Origin: DASRJW01 sp964567755
GTDB taxonomy: Bacteria > Krumholzibacteriota > Krumholzibacteriia > G020349025
Assembly (NCBI GenBank): GCA_964567755.1
Contig: CAZMNW010000069.1
Coordinates: forward strand, 62,001 to 126,000
DNA: 64,000 bases
Reading direction: 5' to 3'
Both the position numbers and the translations under genes were made by a program. How positions within the stretch are numbered: the first letter of the stretch is position 1; each line of letters starts with the position of its first letter. Shown here one piece after another: positions 45,418-53,314 of this stretch. Under the pieces are notes generated by a model. It searched no databases and was not told where the DNA came from. It was given only the letters and a program-made list of their open reading frames with translations.

Positions 45418-46895
45418 ACCGCTCGAAGGACACGCTCGTTGCTCGTCAGTGGCTCGGGCATCCGCGCGGGCTCGCCACGTTGTTCTTCACCGAGATGTGG
45501 GAGCGCCTGAGCTATTACGGGATGCGCGCGATCCTGATCCTGTTCATGACGCACACCCTGGCCGAAGATGGGCTCGGGATGACCGACGGGCGCGCAGGAG
45601 CCATCTATGGTCTGTACACGGCGGCGGTGTATCTGCTGTCGCTCCCCGGCGGCTGGATCGGCGATCGGTTGTTGGGGCAGCGGAACGCCGTGTTCTGGGG
45701 TGGGGTCGTCATTGCGGCCGGTCATTTCTGCATGGCCATACCGACGCTCGCCACGTTCTACCTCGGGCTCGCGCTGATCGTCATCGGCACCGGGCTGCTG
45801 AAGCCGAACGTGAGCGCACAGGTGGGCGAGCTCTATCCACTGGATGCGGGCGCACGTCGCGATGCCGGCTTCTCTCTCTATTACATGGGCATCAACATCG
45901 GCGCCTTCGCCGGACCTCTTGTCTGCGGCTACCTCGGCGAGAACGTGAACTGGCACCTCGGGTTCAGTGCCGCCGGCATCGGCATGATCTTCGGCGTCAT
46001 TCAGTACCGGCTGGGTGGAAAACACCTGGGTGACGCCGGCATGCTCCGAACCACTCGCGAAGAACGCGCACGCGCCCGTCGTGCGCTCGTCGCCGGGGTT
46101 CTGGGCCTGATCATCGCCGCGCTCACCCTCTCCGCCTTGCACGCGAGCGGCACGGTTCGGCTCAGCCCCGAAGGCTTCGCGCAGGGCACCGGGATCTTCA
46201 TCGCGGCGCTGGCGGTGGTCTACTTCGCTTCGGTACTTCTCTTCGGCCACCTGAGCAAGCTCGACCGTAACCGAGTCGTCGTCATCTTCGTGTTCTTCAT
46301 GTCGGCGGCACTCTTCTGGTCGGGTTACGAGCAGGCGGGCTCCTCGATGAACCTGTTCGCGGAGCGACTCACCAATCGCGTGTTGCTGGGCTGGGAGGTG
46401 CCGACCAGCTGGTTGCAATCGGTGAGCGCGCTGTTCATCATCCTGCTGGCGCCGGTGATCGGCGCGCTCTGGCTCTGGCTCGGGGCGCGCAATCCATCCA
46501 CTCCCGTCAAGTTCGCCGGCGGTTTGGTCCTCCTCGGCTCCGGTTTCTTCGTCATCGCTTGGGGTTCGACGTTTACGGCGAACGGCAATCTCGTGAGCCC
46601 CATGTGGTTGGTCGTGACGTACTTCCTGCATACCGTCGGCGAGCTTTGTTTGAGCCCGGTGGGACTCAGTAGCATCACCAAGCTCGCGCCCCGCCATCTC
46701 GTCGGTCAGATGATGGGGACCTGGTTCATGGGCTCGGCGCTCGGCAATCTGATCGCTGGACAATCGGCTGGGCTCGTGGAGAGCATGCCACTGCCACGGC
46801 TCTTCGGCACCGTCGCCTTGGTCACCGCAGGTGCAGGCTTGCTGTTGTGGATGTGCAGCAGACCGCTTCGCCGCATGATCGGCCCCGTGAGTTGA
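45414..46895 (+). CDS. POT/PTR family proton-dependent oligopeptide transporter
   Basis: The 493-residue inner-membrane transporter carries the family motif FFTEMWERLSYYGMRAIL (ExxER type proton-coupling motif on helix 1), GGWIGDRLLGQRNAVFWGG, and GTGLLKPNVSAQVGELY. Twelve or more hydrophobic helices follow, including the late SALGNLIAGQSAGL and VTAGAGLLLWMCSRPL. It imports di- and tripeptides with protons (DtpT/DtpA-like). ATG 45414 overlaps the FMN-reductase stop by 4 nt. The frame extending upstream is a shadow of that gene. Confidence 0.95.
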   Translation: MNRSKDTLVARQWLGHPRGLATLFFTEMWERLSYYGMRAILILFMTHTLAEDGLGMTDGRAGAIYGLYTAAVYLLSLPGGWIGDRLLGQRNAVFWGGVVIAAGHFCMAIPTLATFYLGLALIVIGTGLLKPNVSAQVGELYPLDAGARRDAGFSLYYMGINIGAFAGPLVCGYLGENVNWHLGFSAAGIGMIFGVIQYRLGGKHLGDAGMLRTTREERARARRALVAGVLGLIIAALTLSALHASGTVRLSPEGFAQGTGIFIAALAVVYFASVLLFGHLSKLDRNRVVVIFVFFMSAALFWSGYEQAGSSMNLFAERLTNRVLLGWEVPTSWLQSVSALFIILLAPVIGALWLWLGARNPSTPVKFAGGLVLLGSGFFVIAWGSTFTANGNLVSPMWLVVTYFLHTVGELCLSPVGLSSITKLAPRHLVGQMMGTWFMGSALGNLIAGQSAGLVESMPLPRLFGTVALVTAGAGLLLWMCSRPLRRMIGPVS

Positions 46896-46994
46896 TCGAG
46901 CTCGTGGCACAGGAGCCGTGCTATGCTGCGCGTTGTTTGAAGAGGACGTTTGCACCAAACCGGCTTGAATCCCTCTGATCCGGAGAGGGTTTGT

Positions 46995-47372
46995 ATGGTG
47001 ACCGAGCAACCCGAGATCGTTGTTGTGATCGCGCGGATCCTTGCGGCAGAACTCTCGCGTCTCGTTCGCGAGCAATTCGGCGACATGGTGAAGTACGTGG
47101 TGGATGTCGACCGAGAGTGGATCGCGATCGGCGGCCAGTTACACGCCGACGCCGAGAAAGTATTGCTCGACCGCGGTAGCCGACTGGCGAGCTTGTGGGG
47201 CGCGAACTACTACCCGGGCCGCGGCCGTGAAGATTGCGTCGAGTGCTCGTCGCTCATCAACATCCGACCCGCTGCAGGAAATCAAGGCATGGAGGTAGAA
47301 AATGTGGTGCTCCGGCAGAGGATCCGCTCCCTGACCTTTACCCTCATCGGAGAAGGAGAACCACTGCCGTGA
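46995..47372 (+). CDS. DUF5674 family protein
   Basis: The 125-residue cytoplasmic protein matches the conserved DUF5674 pattern as I recall it: FGDMVKYVVDVDREWIAIGG, then QLHADAEKVLLDRGS, LWGANYYPGR and LINIRPAAGNQGMEVEN with IRQ/RIRSL helices at the end. The family has no known function. The strongly conserved GGxLHADxE and INIRPxxGNxxxxVE segments look like a small-molecule or nucleic-acid binding site. Start ATG 46995 follows GGAGAGGG by 5 nt. The gene ends in GTGA, overlapping the next small gene. Confidence 0.85.
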   Translation: MVTEQPEIVVVIARILAAELSRLVREQFGDMVKYVVDVDREWIAIGGQLHADAEKVLLDRGSRLASLWGANYYPGRGREDCVECSSLINIRPAAGNQGMEVENVVLRQRIRSLTFTLIGEGEPLP

Positions 47373-47722
47373 CTCAGCACGCAGGGATGTCGGACGAACG
47401 CTGGACGCTTTTCTCGCTCGACCAGCAAATCTTGATGATCGCGAATGAAATGCACCGCGCATCGAAGCTGCTGTCTCCCGAGGACTCGGATCGGCTGCGC
47501 AACGCATATGAGCGGGTCCTCAACCTCACCGACGTGACGATTCGTGTCCAGACCCGCGGGCCATTGCGCCGGGAGCTGCTGCGTTGGCGGGACCTCGTTG
47601 CGGCACTCTACGTACGGCGCGACTCGGAACTGGCAGCACACATCGCCGCTCTGAAAACGCTCCTTCTGTTCACCCCGGAGGCAGCAAAACAGCTGCCGTA
47701 CGTGGGTGTCTCGCCTCGATGA
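47369..47722 (+). CDS. Small hypothetical helical protein coupled to DUF5674
   Basis: This 117-residue product is not recognised. It starts at GTG 47369, overlapping the DUF5674 stop, with GGAGAAGGAGAA upstream; ATG 47387 is the alternative. It is predicted all-helical, with heptad-like runs (LLSPEDSDRLRNAYERVLNL and LRRELLRWRDLVAALYVRRD). The gene overlap with DUF5674 suggests the two products act together, but that is inference from position. No membrane segment or metal motif was seen. Confidence 0.65.
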   Translation: MTQHAGMSDERWTLFSLDQQILMIANEMHRASKLLSPEDSDRLRNAYERVLNLTDVTIRVQTRGPLRRELLRWRDLVAALYVRRDSELAAHIAALKTLLLFTPEAAKQLPYVGVSPR

Positions 47723-47743
47723 ACGCCGGACTTCGTGCGTAGC

Positions 47744-47905
47744 TCAGTCTTGCTCTAGACTTCCGGACTCTCGCGCGACCACCAGACCGGCATCCGGCTG
47801 CCATTTTTCGTACTGCATGTACGCCGCCGTCTGCCGGGCACGATCGGGGCCGAAAAAACGCGAGACGACGTGCAGCGCGCCGGGCCTCCGTCGGCACCTG
47901 GGCCA
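47744..47905 (-). pseudogene. C-terminal remnant of a DJ-1/PfpI family gene
   Basis: On the minus strand, about 45-50 residues end at the TGA at 47744-47746. They read GALHVVSRFFGPDRARQTAA, then YMQYEKWQPDAG, which is the C-terminal helix pattern of DJ-1/PfpI/ThiJ proteins (compare GIDMALHVVxRxxGxxxAxxxAxxMEY). Upstream of about 47905 the frame turns into unrelated residues, and no other frame supplies the nucleophile-Cys elbow, so the gene is 5'-truncated. It lies in the 322-nt gap between the small helical gene and ridA; nothing else was found in that gap. Confidence 0.6.
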
Positions 47906-48044
47906 GGGCCATCCGGCGATTCTCCCTTCGTCAGTAGAGGAGATGCCGGGCGACGCGAAAGGGTTTACTGCTTCCACCCCGATGGAGGCGACCATACAAT
48001 GGACACGCACGATCGAGGATCCAGGCAAGGGAAGGGGGTTCCGG

Positions 48045-48455
48045 ATGCAACGCCAGCGATATTCGACCGGAACTCCGTGGGAACCACGCGTCGGCTACTC
48101 GCGTGCCGTCCGCGTGGGCTCCTCCGTGCACGTCTCAGGCACGACGGCCACGAACGCGTCCGGCGAGATCGTCGGCGCCGGCGATCCCTACGCGCAGACG
48201 ATACAGACGCTGCGGAACATCGAGGCAGCTTTGCTCGCTCTGGGGGCTTCCATGCGCGACGTCGTTCGCACGCGCATGTACGTCGTCGACATCGGCCAGT
48301 GGCAGGAGATCGGGCGCGCCCACGGTGAGTTCTTCGCCGACATTCGGCCGGCAACGGCAATGGTCGAGGTGAGCCGACTCATTGCGCCGGAAATGCTGGT
48401 GGAGATCGAGGCCGATGCAATCGTTGGCGATCCCGCAATGTCCGGAGATAGCTGA
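48045..48455 (+). CDS. RidA family (YjgF/YER057c/UK114) protein
   Basis: The 136-residue protein has the RidA fold marks AVRVGSSVHVSGTTATNASG, AQTIQTLRNIEAALLALGAS, VVRTRMYVVDIGQW and the active-site region RPATAMVEVSRLIAPEMLVE with Glu-x-Ala at the end. The Arg that binds the substrate carboxylate (usually xRxxV) appears in VRTRMYV. Members hydrolyse reactive enamines/imines; this subtype is of uncertain substrate. Start ATG 48045, 6 nt after GGAAGGGGG. The in-frame open region upstream is judged non-coding. Confidence 0.93.
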   Translation: MQRQRYSTGTPWEPRVGYSRAVRVGSSVHVSGTTATNASGEIVGAGDPYAQTIQTLRNIEAALLALGASMRDVVRTRMYVVDIGQWQEIGRAHGEFFADIRPATAMVEVSRLIAPEMLVEIEADAIVGDPAMSGDS

Positions 48456-48485
48456 CAACTGCCTTTAGTTTTCCGAGGAAACCAG

Positions 48486-49814
48486 ATGCGCTTCGCCATT
48501 GTCGTCGTGGCCGTGGCCCTGGTGACACGCCTGGCCATCGTGCTCTGGCTCGCCGATTCCGTGCCTCATTCCGACTTCGCGCTCTATCACGCGGCCGGCA
48601 TCGAGATCGCCCAGAACCCGCGGTTTCTTTTCGATCCAGCCGCGGCGGCGAGATTCCCACACATCAACCTGTGGCCGCCGCTGTATCCCATCTTCCTCGC
48701 CTTGGTATACACGCTGTTCGGTCCTGACCATCGCCACGCCGTCTTCGTGCAGGTCTTCCTCGGCGCTCTGGTGTGCTGGCTGGTGATTCGCTGCGCCTCC
48801 CGCGCGCTCGGCGAGCGAGCCGGGCTCGTCGCCGGATTGATTGCGGCGCTCCATCCACATCTGGTCTTTCTCACCAATCAGCTCGCCTCGGAGAACCTGT
48901 ACGTTGTGTGGCTCGCGCTCGGCCTCTGGCGCGCGCAACAAGTGAATGTCGCCCATCGGCGCCTCCATCCAATCCTGACTGGCATCGTGCTGGGCTTGGG
49001 CGCATTGACACGTGCGATCGGTCTCGTCGTCCCCCTCGTACTCGTTGTTTGGCTGCGCCGCGGCGCATCCGACCGGCGTGATTGGATCCGGACCTCGGCG
49101 TGGCTGTTGCTCGGAGTGGGCATTGTGCTCGCGCCTTGGACCGTGCGCAACGTTGCCGTTGCCGGCAGGCCGGCGCTCGTCTGTTTCGGCGGCGGTCTCA
49201 ACTTCTACTTCGGTCACAATCCCGGGCCACTCGGCTATCGCGATCTTGCGGCCACGCCGCTCGCCGGTCTCCATGACCCGGCGGCGATCGATGCGGCCGG
49301 AACCCGTGAAGGCCTGCGCTGGATTGTGCGACATCCACTCACGTTCGTACGCAATAGTGTCGAGAAGATGATCGCGTTGTATGCATTCCCCGACTACGCG
49401 CTGCACGCGAACAGCGGCATCCTCGTCCCCGACACGCGCGCCCATCCCGAGCTGGAGGCAGTGGCACGCGCGAAGCTCGCACGCCAACGCGGGCGCGACC
49501 GGTGGTTGCATGGCCCCTGCATGCACTTTACCAGAGGATTCCATTTGTCATTGCTGGCCTTCGCCGCCCTCGGTCTGTGGTGGAGCTTCCGCCCTGTGGA
49601 TCGGCTTCTCCGCCACCCGGCGCTGTCGTTTTGGAGCTGGGTCGTTCTGGGATGGACGGCAGCGCACGTGATCTTTTGGGCACAGCCACGTTTCCGCCAT
49701 CCGCTGGAGATTCCGCTCACGTTTCTGGCCGCCTTTGCGTTGACTCGCTTCAAGGCATGGCGCCCGCGTCTGCATCGAACCCCGGGGCTTGCTGCCCCTC
49801 GAAGCAGCCGCTAG
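48486..49814 (+). CDS. Glycosyltransferase family 39-like membrane protein (copy 1)
   Basis: The 442-residue integral membrane protein is of the ArnT/PMT type. An early acidic loop (DSVPHSDFALYHAAG) after helix 1 carries the Asp expected to be catalytic. About ten hydrophobic helices follow, for example LLLGVGIVLAPWTVRNVAVA, with a luminal FGGGLNFYFGHN and a late FWAQPRFRHPLEIPL. It should move a sugar from a polyprenyl-phosphate carrier to an envelope acceptor. Start ATG 48486, with GAGGAA 5 nt upstream. It is followed after 9 nt by a clear paralogue, so a tandem duplication has occurred. Confidence 0.88.
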   Translation: MRFAIVVVAVALVTRLAIVLWLADSVPHSDFALYHAAGIEIAQNPRFLFDPAAAARFPHINLWPPLYPIFLALVYTLFGPDHRHAVFVQVFLGALVCWLVIRCASRALGERAGLVAGLIAALHPHLVFLTNQLASENLYVVWLALGLWRAQQVNVAHRRLHPILTGIVLGLGALTRAIGLVVPLVLVVWLRRGASDRRDWIRTSAWLLLGVGIVLAPWTVRNVAVAGRPALVCFGGGLNFYFGHNPGPLGYRDLAATPLAGLHDPAAIDAAGTREGLRWIVRHPLTFVRNSVEKMIALYAFPDYALHANSGILVPDTRAHPELEAVARAKLARQRGRDRWLHGPCMHFTRGFHLSLLAFAALGLWWSFRPVDRLLRHPALSFWSWVVLGWTAAHVIFWAQPRFRHPLEIPLTFLAAFALTRFKAWRPRLHRTPGLAAPRSSR

Positions 49815-49823
49815 GCTCCCCGC

Positions 49824-51191
49824 GTGACCCATCGGCGCCGTTCTCCACACCCAACGCGATCCCCATCGAATGCGCGCACGCCACCAACCGCGCGACGCAG
49901 CGTTCGCGCCGTGCTGCTCATCATGGGCCTCGCGTTCGTGCTGCGCCTCGGCGTCGTGCTGTGGCTCGGCGACACCGTGCCGTACAGCGATTACCTCTAC
50001 TATCACCTGGCGGGGGAGAAGATCGCATCGGATTGGGGATTCTTGTTCGATTCGTCCCAGGTCGAAACTTACGGCAAGTTCGGCTGGTGGCCACCGCTCT
50101 ACCCCGTCTTCGTCGGCGCTCTGTACGATCTTTTCGCGGTCGATCATCGCATCGTCGTGTTCACACAGGTTCTACTCGGGACATTGGCGTGTGGGTTGGC
50201 GTATCGACTCGCGAGGCGACTCGGCGGCGAGAATGCGGGCCGGATCGCGGCCGTACTCGTGGCCGTTCACCCCACGTATGTGTTCGCGACGAATCTGCTG
50301 GCGTCGGAGAATCTCTTCGTCATCTGGCTCCTGCTCGGGCTCTTGTGGGTCACGCGCACAGCTCCTCGTCAGCGCACGCTGGCGGGCGCTGGCGTCCTAT
50401 TCGGCCTCGCGGCGCTGACACGCGCCACCGGGCTGGTGCTGCCAGCGGTCGCTGGACTCTGGCTCCTCGCGCGCGCAGGCTGGCGCCGGCCGGGGTGGAT
50501 TGCGTGCGCCTCGTTGCTGGGGGCGTGCAGCGCCACCATCGCTCCGTGGACGCTACGCAACGCTCTCGTTGTCGGCAGCCCGGCCATTGTTTGCTACGGG
50601 GGCGGCTTGAACTTCTACTTCGGCCACAACGCCGAAGGCATCGGGTACCGGGATCTTTCACTCACCCCGATGGCGGACCTCACCACGCAAGCAGCGATCG
50701 ATCGAACTGGATATCGACTCGGCTTGGCGTACATCGGCGCCGAGCCAGCAGGCTTTCTCACGCGTGGCGCGCGCAAGGTCGTGGCACTCTTCGGCAGTCC
50801 GCGGTGGGCCCCGCACGACAATAGCGCCATCTTGTTGCCGGAGGGTTGGAATACCGATCCCGCCGTGGCTTCTATCGCCGAAGCGCTGCGTGCCAAACAG
50901 CGCGCCAAAAACCGCTGGTTGGATGGGTTCTTCACCTGGATCGCCACGGCACTCGGCATGCTGGTGCTGGGGGGCGGGATCGTGGCGGCGGCGCGCTGGA
51001 GGAAGATCGGAGCCGAAGCGCAGCTCTTGGTGTACATTTCTCTCGGCTGGATCGGGGCGCACGTGCTTTTCTGGGCACAACCGCGCTTCCGCTATCCAGT
51101 CGAGATTTTCTTGATCTTGCTGACCGCCCTCGCCATGGCCCAATACTGGCCGGAGCGCACACACTCCGCCGTGGGGAGGAAACGACCATGA
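49824..51191 (+). CDS. Glycosyltransferase family 39-like membrane protein (copy 2)
   Basis: The 455-residue paralogue of the preceding gene shares the same landmarks: DTVPYSDYLYYHLAG after helix 1, WWPPLYPVFVGALYDLFAVD, APWTLRNALVVGSPAIVCYG, GGGLNFYFGHN and FWAQPRFRYPVEIF. Helix number and length agree. Sequence drift is large, so the duplication is old, and the two may act on different acceptors. The start is GTG 49824 with only a weak upstream TAGG. Its stop overlaps the ATG of the dioxygenase-like gene (ATGA). Confidence 0.88.
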   Translation: MTHRRRSPHPTRSPSNARTPPTARRSVRAVLLIMGLAFVLRLGVVLWLGDTVPYSDYLYYHLAGEKIASDWGFLFDSSQVETYGKFGWWPPLYPVFVGALYDLFAVDHRIVVFTQVLLGTLACGLAYRLARRLGGENAGRIAAVLVAVHPTYVFATNLLASENLFVIWLLLGLLWVTRTAPRQRTLAGAGVLFGLAALTRATGLVLPAVAGLWLLARAGWRRPGWIACASLLGACSATIAPWTLRNALVVGSPAIVCYGGGLNFYFGHNAEGIGYRDLSLTPMADLTTQAAIDRTGYRLGLAYIGAEPAGFLTRGARKVVALFGSPRWAPHDNSAILLPEGWNTDPAVASIAEALRAKQRAKNRWLDGFFTWIATALGMLVLGGGIVAAARWRKIGAEAQLLVYISLGWIGAHVLFWAQPRFRYPVEIFLILLTALAMAQYWPERTHSAVGRKRP

Positions 51192-51820
51192 TGCCGCGCC
51201 CGTTGCAACTCGGACCCAGTCGGGTTACGGATCGACGACTGCTCGCAGGACTCGTGTTGCTCATCCAACTCGGCGCCGTGGCCCAGGCGGAGTCATCTGG
51301 GAAGGTGACGGAGAAGCCGGCGACCAAACAGCCGTGGAGCGCCACGATCGCGCCGGTGAATGAGCCCGGCGAGCGCCTCGTGGTGACCGGCATCGTATTC
51401 GCGGCCGACAGCAAGACGCCTCTCGAGGGCGTCGAGCTCTACGTCTATCACACCGATATCGCGGGCCTGTACAACTCCAACTCGCGCAGCAGCTCCGATC
51501 CGCGTCTGAAGACGCGAGTCTGGACGAATGCAGATGGGCGCTACGAGTTTCGCACCATCAAGCCCGGGCCGTATCCCCAAGGTGGCGCTGCCGCGCACAT
51601 TCACTTCGTGCTTGCGGCTCCGGACGTCGACAAACACACCTTCGAGATCTTTTTCGCCGGTGACCCGTTCCTCGATGCCGAAACCCGCCGGCGCGCCGAC
51701 GTCGGCCGTGTGTGCAAGATCGTCGAACCGACAAAACATGCCGACGGCACACTGCATGCCACGTGCGACATCGTCTATGGCGCGGTGTCGCGAGGCGTGA
51801 CCTCTGCGAACCAGCGCTGA
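51188..51820 (+). CDS. Secreted intradiol-dioxygenase-like protein
   Basis: The 210-residue protein has a signal peptide (LLAGLVLLIQLGAVAQA). The beta-sandwich domain is of the protocatechuate/catechol intradiol dioxygenase family: VVTGIVFAADSKTPLEGVEL, YHTDIAGLYNS, WTNADGRYEFRTIKPGPYP and the iron-type histidines in AAAHIHFVLAA. The Tyr residues of YVYHTDIAGLY and PGPYPQGG could complete the Tyr2-His2 iron site. It is an extracytoplasmic member, like many in Bacteroidota-type genomes, whose aromatic substrate is unknown. ATG 51188 overlaps the GT39 stop, with GGGGAGGAAA upstream; ATG 51191 is adjacent. Confidence 0.83.
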   Translation: MMPRPLQLGPSRVTDRRLLAGLVLLIQLGAVAQAESSGKVTEKPATKQPWSATIAPVNEPGERLVVTGIVFAADSKTPLEGVELYVYHTDIAGLYNSNSRSSSDPRLKTRVWTNADGRYEFRTIKPGPYPQGGAAAHIHFVLAAPDVDKHTFEIFFAGDPFLDAETRRRADVGRVCKIVEPTKHADGTLHATCDIVYGAVSRGVTSANQR

Positions 51821-51837
51821 GCACTCTGGAGGCCCCG

Positions 51838-52884
51838 TTGCGCGGATCCTCACCGTTGCTTTCGATCCGAACCGCTCGACTCCACCTCGTCGCTGGCAAC
51901 GAGGCACTTTCTCGGGCCGAGTTGGAGGATCGCTCGCGCTTGGCTGCACTCCTCGGCGCCGAAGTACCTCCCGAATGGCCACCGCCCCTCAACGACGAGG
52001 CCTCGATCCGTTTCAGCCTCGAGATGCACCGCACCTGCCACGACACCGGCGGCTGGGCCAACTGGTATTTCCTCCTCGAATCCTCGGCGGGTCACAGGAT
52101 CGCAGTGGGCAATGGAGGTTTCCGCGGTCCGCCGACGCCGGCAGGACGCGTGGAGATCGGCTACTCGATTCTCGAGTGTCATCAGCGACGGGGCATGGCC
52201 AAAGAAGCCGTCGATGCCCTCGTCGCCTGGGCATTTGCCAACAAACGTGTCCGTGTGGTGCAAGCGCAAACGCTCCCCGAGCTCGAGCCTTCCATCCGCG
52301 TGTTGGAAAAGTGCGGGTTCCACTTCGTTGGCCCCGGCAGCGACGAGGGTGCGATTCTGTACGAGCTGCCGCGGCCGCCCGAAATCTCTGAAGTGTGGCT
52401 CAGCGGACCTGTGCCCGGCGTGCCGCCGCTCCTCGTGCCGGTCGCGCACGCGCTGTTGCAAGCACGCGCGGACGTCAGACGCTTGGCCGTCGACATCGAC
52501 TGTGAAACACTTTGGGCTCGCCCGGGAAATGCGGCCTCGGTGGGATTCCATGTGCTGCACCTTGCCGGCAGCTTGGACCGGCTTTTCACCTACGCGCGTG
52601 AGGAAGCCTTGACTGCGGCACAACGCGATGCGCTCACGCTCGAGCGCCACGCCGGGGACACCGGGCTCGATGCCGCAGCGCTGGTGCGCATGGTGGACCA
52701 AGCCGTCGACGCCGCGCTCGCCCAACTCCGCCACACCGAGGAGCATACCTTGATCGACCCACGTCGGATCGGCAAAGCCCAGCTGCCAACGACGGTTCTC
52801 GGTCTGCTCTTCCATGCTGCCGAGCACTGCTCACGCCACGTCGGCCAGATCGCGACCACGCTCAAACTGCTGCAGGCCAAGTAA
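51838..52884 (+). CDS. Fusion protein: GNAT acetyltransferase + DinB-like domain
   Basis: The 348-residue protein has two domains. Residues about 1-185 form a RimJ-type GNAT acetyltransferase (IRTARLHLVAGN, VEIGYSILECHQRRGMAKEA as the acetyl-CoA loop, SIRVLEKCGFHFVG). Residues about 200-348 form a DinB_2/YfiT-like four-helix domain (VGFHVLHLAGSLDRLFTYA with the first metal-type His, then LLFHAAEHCSRHVGQIATTL with the HxxxH-like end). DinB folds act as thiol-dependent S-transferases. The start is TTG 51838, 5 nt after TGGAGG; no ATG or GTG fits better. The joint function is unknown. The frame upstream of 51838 is the shadow of the dioxygenase gene. Confidence 0.88.
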   Translation: MRGSSPLLSIRTARLHLVAGNEALSRAELEDRSRLAALLGAEVPPEWPPPLNDEASIRFSLEMHRTCHDTGGWANWYFLLESSAGHRIAVGNGGFRGPPTPAGRVEIGYSILECHQRRGMAKEAVDALVAWAFANKRVRVVQAQTLPELEPSIRVLEKCGFHFVGPGSDEGAILYELPRPPEISEVWLSGPVPGVPPLLVPVAHALLQARADVRRLAVDIDCETLWARPGNAASVGFHVLHLAGSLDRLFTYAREEALTAAQRDALTLERHAGDTGLDAAALVRMVDQAVDAALAQLRHTEEHTLIDPRRIGKAQLPTTVLGLLFHAAEHCSRHVGQIATTLKLLQAK

Positions 52885-53046
52885 GAAGGGGATCCGTCGG
52901 CGGACTGCCGCCCGGGCGTCCCTGGGCCCAACTCGTCCTCTTCGTTCCGCGGCGCAACTGCTGTCGGTGTCACCTCGGACTGGAACCGCCCGTGGCTTCC
53001 TGGGTATACTCCGTCCACGTGCTCGCCGGCGTTGTGGAGGAAATCG

Positions 53047-53313
53047 ATGCCCATTCGCAGTGACCTTCTCGAGATCCTTGTCTGTCCCGCCACCAAGCAG
53101 CCGCTCGAAATCCTGCGCGAGGAACGGTTGGCGACATTGAACGCGGCCATCGCCGCACAGCGCATCGTCAATGCCGGTGGCAAAAAAGTCGAGATCCCGC
53201 TGGAAGAAGGCTTGATTACCACCGATGGCAAAACCATCTACCGGATCGACGACAGCATCCCGATCATGTTGGTGGAAGAGGGCATCCCGGCTGCGCAGGT
53301 CGAATCTCCGTGA
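53047..53313 (+). CDS. Trm112-like (UPF0434) small protein
   Basis: The 88-residue protein opens with IRSDLLEILVCPATKQPLEI, the Trm112 N-terminal signature, and ends with the matching strand GKTIYRIDDSIPIMLVEEGI. Trm112-type proteins are small zinc-ribbon-related activators of methyltransferases. Only one Cys is present where zinc-binding members have four, so this one probably does not bind zinc. Start ATG 53047 with GGAGGAAA upstream. It ends 1 nt before the GTG of the next gene. Confidence 0.88.
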   Translation: MPIRSDLLEILVCPATKQPLEILREERLATLNAAIAAQRIVNAGGKKVEIPLEEGLITTDGKTIYRIDDSIPIMLVEEGIPAAQVESP

Positions 53314-53314
53314 A

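Noticed and set aside
47706..48044. N-terminal extension of the RidA frame (113 codons)
   Set aside because: No homology, Cys/Ser/Arg-rich composition, overlap with the preceding gene, and a strong ribosome site directly before ATG 48045.
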